A stretch of DNA of 64,000 nt, taken from Flagellimonas meridianipacifica. GTDB taxonomy: Bacteria; Bacteroidota; Bacteroidia; Flavobacteriales; Flavobacteriaceae. Below are positions 59,603-64,000 of this stretch, piece after piece; position 1 is the stretch's first letter; every line of letters begins with the position of its first letter. The DNA lies in assembly GCF_003001695.1 (NCBI RefSeq), contig NZ_PVYX01000002.1, forward strand, positions 1,054,001-1,118,000. Reading direction: 5' to 3'. The position numbers and the translations under genes are program-made. Below the pieces are notes generated by a model. That model saw nothing but the letters and a program-made list of their open reading frames with translations, made no database searches and was not told the DNA's origin.

Positions 59603-60738
59603 TAGTTTACGTATTCCACAATTTCAAGTCCATAACCAACCATTCCTACTCTTCGGGTTTTACCGGAATTGGTTAGTAATCTAATCTTGGAAATATTTAG
59701 GTCATGAAGAATTTGTGCACCAATACCAAAGTCCTTGCTGTCCATTTCAATTTTAGGAGCTTTGTTGATTCCTTTTGCTTGCAGTTCCTTAAACTCTGCT
59801 AATCGTCCCAAGAGATTCATGGATTGGTTTCCTTGATTGATGAATATCATCGCACTTTTCTCTTCGGAATTCAAAACCTTGAACATTTTGTGAAGCACTT
59901 CATCCGGATTGTTGGTCAATGTTCCCAACATATCATTGTTTACCAAAGTTGAGTTAATTCTCGTGAGAATGGGTTCTCCACTTTTCCATGTTCCCCTAAC
60001 CAATGCAATATGGATTTGGTCATTCGTAGTCTGTTTGTAGGCCCGAAGTCGGAAATCTCCAAATCGTGTTTTGATGTCAAAAGCTTCTTTTCGCTCAATA
60101 AGACTGTCATGCTCCATCCGATAAGCAATCAAATCTTCAATGGATACGATTTTTAAATCGAATTTTTTTGCAACTTCCATAAGCTGTGGCAAACGTGCCA
60201 TGGAACCGTCCTCGTTCATAATTTCCACAATCACACCGGCCGGCTGAAGACCAGCTAATCGTGCAAAATCAATGGCTGCTTCAGTATGACCAGTTCTGCG
60301 AAGTACACCACCTTCTTTGGCAATCAATGGAAAAATGTGCCCAGGTCTTGCCAGTTCATGAGGTTTAATGGATTTATCCGTTAGCGCTAAAATGGTCTTT
60401 GCCCTATCAGCGGCTGATATACCGGTGGTCACTCCATTGCCACGTAGGTCGACAGATACAGTAAAAGCAGTTTCAAGTGGGTCAGAATTATGGGTCACCA
60501 TTTTACCCAATCCCAATTGTTTGCATCTCCCTTCGGTCAATGGGGCGCAAATAAGCCCTCTACCATGGGTGGCCATAAAATTGACCAGTTCTGGGGTGAT
60601 CAACTCGGCAGCGGCCATAAAATCCCCTTCATTTTCGCGATTTTCATCATCTACAACGATGATTACCTTTCCTTGTTTGATGTCGGAAATCGCTTCCTCA
60701 ATAGTATTAAGCTGTATTTTTTTTTCTTTAGTAACCAT
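59599..60738 (-). CDS. ribB: 3,4-dihydroxy-2-butanone 4-phosphate synthase with degenerate RibA-like domain
   Basis: The first ~205 residues are an intact RibB (DDENRENEGDFMAAAE, HGRGLICAPLTEGRC, RPGHIFPLIAKEGGVLRRTGHTEAAID), making the four-carbon precursor of riboflavin. The rest aligns with GTP cyclohydrolase II, but the three zinc cysteines are gone (the region reads INSTLVNNDMLGTLTNN), as are the Tyr and Arg of the usual YxRQEGR segment (INQGNQSMNLL). Automatic annotation as bifunctional RibBA would be misleading. It is the last gene of the FtsK-LolA-LptG operon. Confidence 0.88.
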   Translation of the reverse strand: MVTKEKKIQLNTIEEAISDIKQGKVIIVVDDENRENEGDFMAAAELITPELVNFMATHGRGLICAPLTEGRCKQLGLGKMVTHNSDPLETAFTVSVDLRGNGVTTGISAADRAKTILALTDKSIKPHELARPGHIFPLIAKEGGVLRRTGHTEAAIDFARLAGLQPAGVIVEIMNEDGSMARLPQLMEVAKKFDLKIVSIEDLIAYRMEHDSLIERKEAFDIKTRFGDFRLRAYKQTTNDQIHIALVRGTWKSGEPILTRINSTLVNNDMLGTLTNNPDEVLHKMFKVLNSEEKSAMIFINQGNQSMNLLGRLAEFKELQAKGINKAPKIEMDSKDFGIGAQILHDLNISKIRLLTNSGKTRRVGMVGYGLEIVEYVNY

Positions 60739-60740
60739 TG

Positions 60741-62273
60741 TTATTTTTCAGCCTTTTTTTCTTTTTTCTTGAATTTGAAAAAGGTAGTGATACGCTCTAC
60801 AAAATTACCATCTCCCATCAATCCGCGGTCCGCTGTGGCGCGCTGGGTTAAAAATATTCCCAACGGAAGCATTATCAAAGTGGATAACCACGCCCCAAAA
60901 GCGGGATGGATATTTCCTTCTTTAGCATAGTTACCCGCAAACACACCGATAAAATAGTAAGTCAAAAATAATACAATGGCTACAACCATGGGAAGTCCCA
61001 GTCCCCCTTTTCGTATAATGGCACCCAATGGAGCGCCTACGAAAAAGAGTATGATACAGGAAAAGGCCAGAGCATATTTTTGGTGAAGGGATAGGATGTG
61101 GCTATTGTAGAATTTGAATCTTTTTTGCAACTCGTCTTTTTTGGATTTGACGGTATTTAGAATTCCTGTGACTGTGGTTTTGGAACTATTGATGATTTGA
61201 AGCTGTTGCCACGTTTCCAATCCCGCAAACAGTTCTTCTACACTTTGTATACTATCCTTTTTCTTAGTTGTATCAGCTTCTTCTTTGCTATCAATATCTT
61301 TTTCAGGCTGTTTTGCTTTGGTTTCAATCCTTAAGCTATCTTTTTTGGTGAGTAGGGGAAAAGCTCCCATTCGGCTGGAGATGTTTTTGGAAAATGCTTC
61401 CACCTTTTTTAGGTTATCCTCTCCCAACGAGTCGATATCTTTAATCAAGCGGGTAACATTCTTCATTTTGTTGGTGGTTATGTTCCCGTCCTCTTCCAAA
61501 TCTTGGTTATTAAGTTCAGAGACATCAATATTGATGGTGTAGGTCTCAAACTTGGATTTTGCGAAAGGATGTTTTCTTCGGTCCTTATTGGCCTTAGGTT
61601 TTAGTTCTTCGTAGTAGTTGCCATCCTTAAGCACCAATTGGATAATATCCGAATCCTCACTGCTTATCAATTCTCCTCCCTTGGCTTTTATCACTGTATT
61701 ATTGACACCCTGTTTTGTTTTTTTATGGATGATGACATTCTCTAAGAACCTATCCTGCTCACCATACTTGCGGTCCACCTTAATGTTCATGCCTTCCCCG
61801 GTTCCTTCAAAATCACTGAACACCCCTTCGGTAATGGCAGCGGCGGGTTTTACTTTGGCAATGTTTCTTCTTAGATTAAAGGTCTTTTGTTCGGATTTTG
61901 GGATAACATTGTTCGCAAAAAAGAAGGTCACCCCACCTAGAAGAATTACGAATATGATCAGGCTTCTCATGGCACGTTGCAATGAAATGCCTGAAGCTTT
62001 CATAGCTGCGAACTCATAGTTTTCCGCAAAAGTACCAAAGGTGAGAATGGAAGAAAGTAAAACGGTCAGGGGAAGAACCTTGTCTACCAGACTGGGCATA
62101 TAGTAAAAAAGGAACTTGCCAATAATGACCAATCCCAATCCTTTTCCCGCCAAATCATCGATAAAGAGCCATATTCCTTGGAAAATGAATATGACCATCA
62201 GAATAAGGAAGGAACTGAAGAAATTATAAAGGAATCTCGATAAAATATATCGGTCAAGAATTTTTAAATCCAA
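60741..62273 (-). CDS. LptF/LptG family permease (YjgP/YjgQ)
   Basis: A 510-residue protein with three N-terminal and three C-terminal membrane helices around a long periplasmic beta-jellyroll part: LDRYILSRFLYNFFSSFLILMVIF, LPLTVLLSSILTFGTFAENYEFAAMKASGIS, and the C-terminal FFVGAPLGAIIRKGGLG. Part of the LPS export ABC complex. An insertion rich in Lys and Glu (~315-345) enlarges the periplasmic part. Two bp separate it from ribB and three from lolA. Confidence 0.88.
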   Translation of the reverse strand: MDLKILDRYILSRFLYNFFSSFLILMVIFIFQGIWLFIDDLAGKGLGLVIIGKFLFYYMPSLVDKVLPLTVLLSSILTFGTFAENYEFAAMKASGISLQRAMRSLIIFVILLGGVTFFFANNVIPKSEQKTFNLRRNIAKVKPAAAITEGVFSDFEGTGEGMNIKVDRKYGEQDRFLENVIIHKKTKQGVNNTVIKAKGGELISSEDSDIIQLVLKDGNYYEELKPKANKDRRKHPFAKSKFETYTINIDVSELNNQDLEEDGNITTNKMKNVTRLIKDIDSLGEDNLKKVEAFSKNISSRMGAFPLLTKKDSLRIETKAKQPEKDIDSKEEADTTKKKDSIQSVEELFAGLETWQQLQIINSSKTTVTGILNTVKSKKDELQKRFKFYNSHILSLHQKYALAFSCIILFFVGAPLGAIIRKGGLGLPMVVAIVLFLTYYFIGVFAGNYAKEGNIHPAFGAWLSTLIMLPLGIFLTQRATADRGLMGDGNFVERITTFFKFKKKEKKAEK

Positions 62274-62276
62274 TGC

Positions 62277-62924
62277 CTAGTTTCTTATGATATAATACCC
62301 CTCGTCTTCGTACTTTTTCTCGTCAAAGGTAAACAAGGTATTGGATAAGGCCTGATTGGTTTTAAAAGAATTAACGGTTATCGTGGTTTTGGTCCCGTTG
62401 CTACCTGTTTCAATCAGTTTATAGATATGCTTGGTTTCCGCATCAATTCCCAATAGTATCGAGGTAATTTGAGAATTGGTATCAATAGGGATAAGTTTTA
62501 CATATTGAATTTTTCTTCCCTGTACATCTTGAAGAATGTCCCATTGATAGGTGTGCCCTTCTCTATAGAATGTAAGCATTTTGGAAGGAGTGATTGTATT
62601 CTCATCATCAGATTTATCTTCAATGGTCACTTCTTCATTATCTGGAACAACAGTATATACTTTTTTACCATCGTACAGTTGTTTGGAACCAAAGAGGTCA
62701 ACCAGATATTTGTCACCCATTAGAGTGGCATTACCTCGAGTTTCACTTTTGGTATTGGCCTCGGTGTTTTCTAGGCTGTACTTAAAATCCACAAAAATAT
62801 TATCATAATTGGTGACCTTATCGTAAACTTCATTCAGCAGCGCTTTTGCTTTAGGAGAATTCTGGGAAAACCCAGAAAATCCAATAGTTAGAATAAAAAC
62901 GGCGAAAAGTATTTTTTTGAACAT
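62277..62924 (-). CDS. lolA: LolA-like outer membrane lipoprotein carrier
   Basis: From 62924: signal peptide (ILTIGFSGFSQ) and a LolA fold (KALLNEVYDKVTNYDNIFVDFKYSL, TRGNATLMGDKYLVDL, FTFDEKKYEDEGYYI). Carries lipoproteins across the periplasm. A longer frame to 63011 overlaps ftsK and has no signal-like start. It lies 7 bp after ftsK, the usual Bacteroidota order. Confidence 0.85.
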   Translation of the reverse strand: MFKKILFAVFILTIGFSGFSQNSPKAKALLNEVYDKVTNYDNIFVDFKYSLENTEANTKSETRGNATLMGDKYLVDLFGSKQLYDGKKVYTVVPDNEEVTIEDKSDDENTITPSKMLTFYREGHTYQWDILQDVQGRKIQYVKLIPIDTNSQITSILLGIDAETKHIYKLIETGSNGTKTTITVNSFKTNQALSNTLFTFDEKKYEDEGYYIIRN

Positions 62925-62931
62925 GGTGTGT

Positions 62932-64000
62932 TTATTTTTTTTCGTTTTCCAATAATTGTTCCAAGGAATAAATATCCGGAACCAGCACTTGACGTGCTTT
63001 GCTACCTTCAAAAGGACCTACAATGCCTGCTGCTTCCAACTGGTCAATGATTCTGCCTGCCCTGTTATATCCCAATTTCAATTTTCGTTGTATCAAGGAT
63101 GCCGAACCCTGCTGCGCTGTTACTATAACTTCAGCAGCTTCTCGGAACATAGCATCCCTATCTGCAATATCATAATCAATCCCCGTGCCAGAATCTTCCC
63201 CTACATATTCGGGTAGGAGATGAGCCTCAGGATAGGCGCGTTGGGACCCAATGTACTCTGTAATCTTGGCCACTTCGGGGGTATCTACAAAGGCACATTG
63301 TAATCGTGTCACATCGTTTCCTTGAGTGAATAGCATATCTCCTCGTCCAATCAATTGGTCGGCCCCTTGCGCATCCAAAATAGTTCTGGAATCGATTTTT
63401 GAGGTAACCCTAAAAGCAAGCCTTGCCGGGAAGTTTGCTTTGATGATTCCGGTTATTACATTTACCGATGGACGTTGGGTGGCAATAATCAAATGTATTC
63501 CAATAGCTCTGGCTAATTGCGCTAAGCGGGCGATTGGAGTTTCCACTTCCTTACCGGCGGTCATAATGAGGTCGGCAAATTCGTCAATGACCAAAACGAT
63601 ATAGGGTAAAAACTTGTGCCCATCATTTGGATTAAGTTTTCGAGCCTTGAATTTGGTATTGTACTCCTTAATGTTTCTCACCATGGCCGTCTTCAGAAGC
63701 TCATAACGATTATCCATCTCAATACACAAGGAATTCAAGGTGTTGATTACCTTGGTTGTATCTGTAATAATGGCTTCCTCAGAATCAGGGAGTTTTGCCA
63801 AAAAGTGTCGCTCAATTTTATTGTAAAGTGTAAGTTCCACCTTTTTTGGATCAACCAAAATAAATTTGACCTCAGCCGGGTGTCTTTTATAAAGTAGGGA
63901 GGTAATTACGGCGTTGAGTCCCACAGATTTACCCTGTCCTGTAGCACCGGCCATTAGCATGTGGGGCATTTTTGCCAAATCCACCACAAAGGTCTCGTTG
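62932..64000 (-). CDS. ftsK: DNA translocase FtsK (C-terminal part)
   Basis: The frame runs off the right edge, so only the motor and gamma domains are visible. Walker A is GATGQGKSVGLN, Walker B IVLVIDEFADLIM, then ATQRPSVNVITG; the gamma winged helix is ASLIQRKLKLGYNRAGRIIDQLE. It pumps DNA at the division septum and activates XerCD at dif. Confidence 0.93.
   Translation of the reverse strand, partial: NETFVVDLAKMPHMLMAGATGQGKSVGLNAVITSLLYKRHPAEVKFILVDPKKVELTLYNKIERHFLAKLPDSEEAIITDTTKVINTLNSLCIEMDNRYELLKTAMVRNIKEYNTKFKARKLNPNDGHKFLPYIVLVIDEFADLIMTAGKEVETPIARLAQLARAIGIHLIIATQRPSVNVITGIIKANFPARLAFRVTSKIDSRTILDAQGADQLIGRGDMLFTQGNDVTRLQCAFVDTPEVAKITEYIGSQRAYPEAHLLPEYVGEDSGTGIDYDIADRDAMFREAAEVIVTAQQGSASLIQRKLKLGYNRAGRIIDQLEAAGIVGPFEGSKARQVLVPDIYSLEQLLENEKK

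Noticed and set aside
59599..60738. Annotation as an active bifunctional RibBA
   Set aside because: The zinc-binding cysteines and catalytic Tyr/Arg of the GTP cyclohydrolase half are absent.
1..64000. CRISPR array or cas genes
   Set aside because: No regularly spaced repeats and no Cas-like proteins were seen.

Overview
The window reads as chromosome of a marine-type member of the Flavobacteriaceae (Bacteroidota). Evidence: a type IX secretion type-B C-terminal sorting domain, many lipoproteins with short lipoboxes, an AraC-type hybrid two-component regulator, promoters of the Bacteroidota TAnnTTTG type, a CTnDOT-like tyrosine integrase and a BfmA/BtgA-type mobilization protein.

Region 1 (1-9 kb): the end of a large SprB-repeat surface protein, then a seven-gene minus-strand operon (7744 to 1438) of four beta-lactamase-fold serine hydrolases, two NTF2-like proteins and a DJ-1/PfpI protein. 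A membrane-bound AraC-family regulator lies just upstream.

Region 2 (9-33 kb): a stress and envelope island. It holds an L,D-transpeptidase, an Mla-type ABC operon, an alpha/beta hydrolase-phosphoribosyltransferase cluster, RtcB-archease-methyltransferase, dodecin, a flavin reductase-M20 peptidase-P-loop operon, an SPFH protein, AhpD-like protein plus FtsH, and a BON protein. It ends with a sensor kinase carrying an apparent blue-light LOV domain, next to a response regulator fused to a Crp/Fnr DNA-binding module. Nearly every intergenic promoter region here carries a palindrome TGAY-N4-RTCA. At seven promoters it lies 35 or 36 bp (start to start) upstream of a TAnnTTTG/A -7 element, which puts the palindrome near -41 as for a class II Crp/Fnr activator. 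The kinase gene has the same arrangement. I read this as a self-contained, probably light- or redox-controlled regulon encoded beside its own regulators; it is the main discovery of the window.

Region 3 (33.1-58.0 kb): an integrated element of about 24.9 kb inserted at the 3' end of a tRNA-Ser(TGA) gene. A 13-bp copy of the tRNA end plus the old tRNA terminator remain at the left end. The integrase sits beside the intact tRNA. Cargo: an AraC-type hybrid sensor with a cupin/lipoprotein pair, a HipBA toxin-antitoxin pair, a large Eco57I-like restriction-modification protein with a DEAH helicase-nuclease partner, a LytS/LytTR pair with secreted proteins, a truncated IS3-family element, 155-bp direct repeats, a YegP-like protein, and a mobilization module with hairpins resembling an oriT.

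Region 4 (58-64 kb): tRNA-Ser, a beta-barrel protein, a TauE/SafE permease, and a conserved minus-strand operon FtsK-LolA-LptF/G-RibB. The RibA-like half of the last protein has lost its zinc and catalytic residues.

All calls come from reading the sequence; no database search was run.
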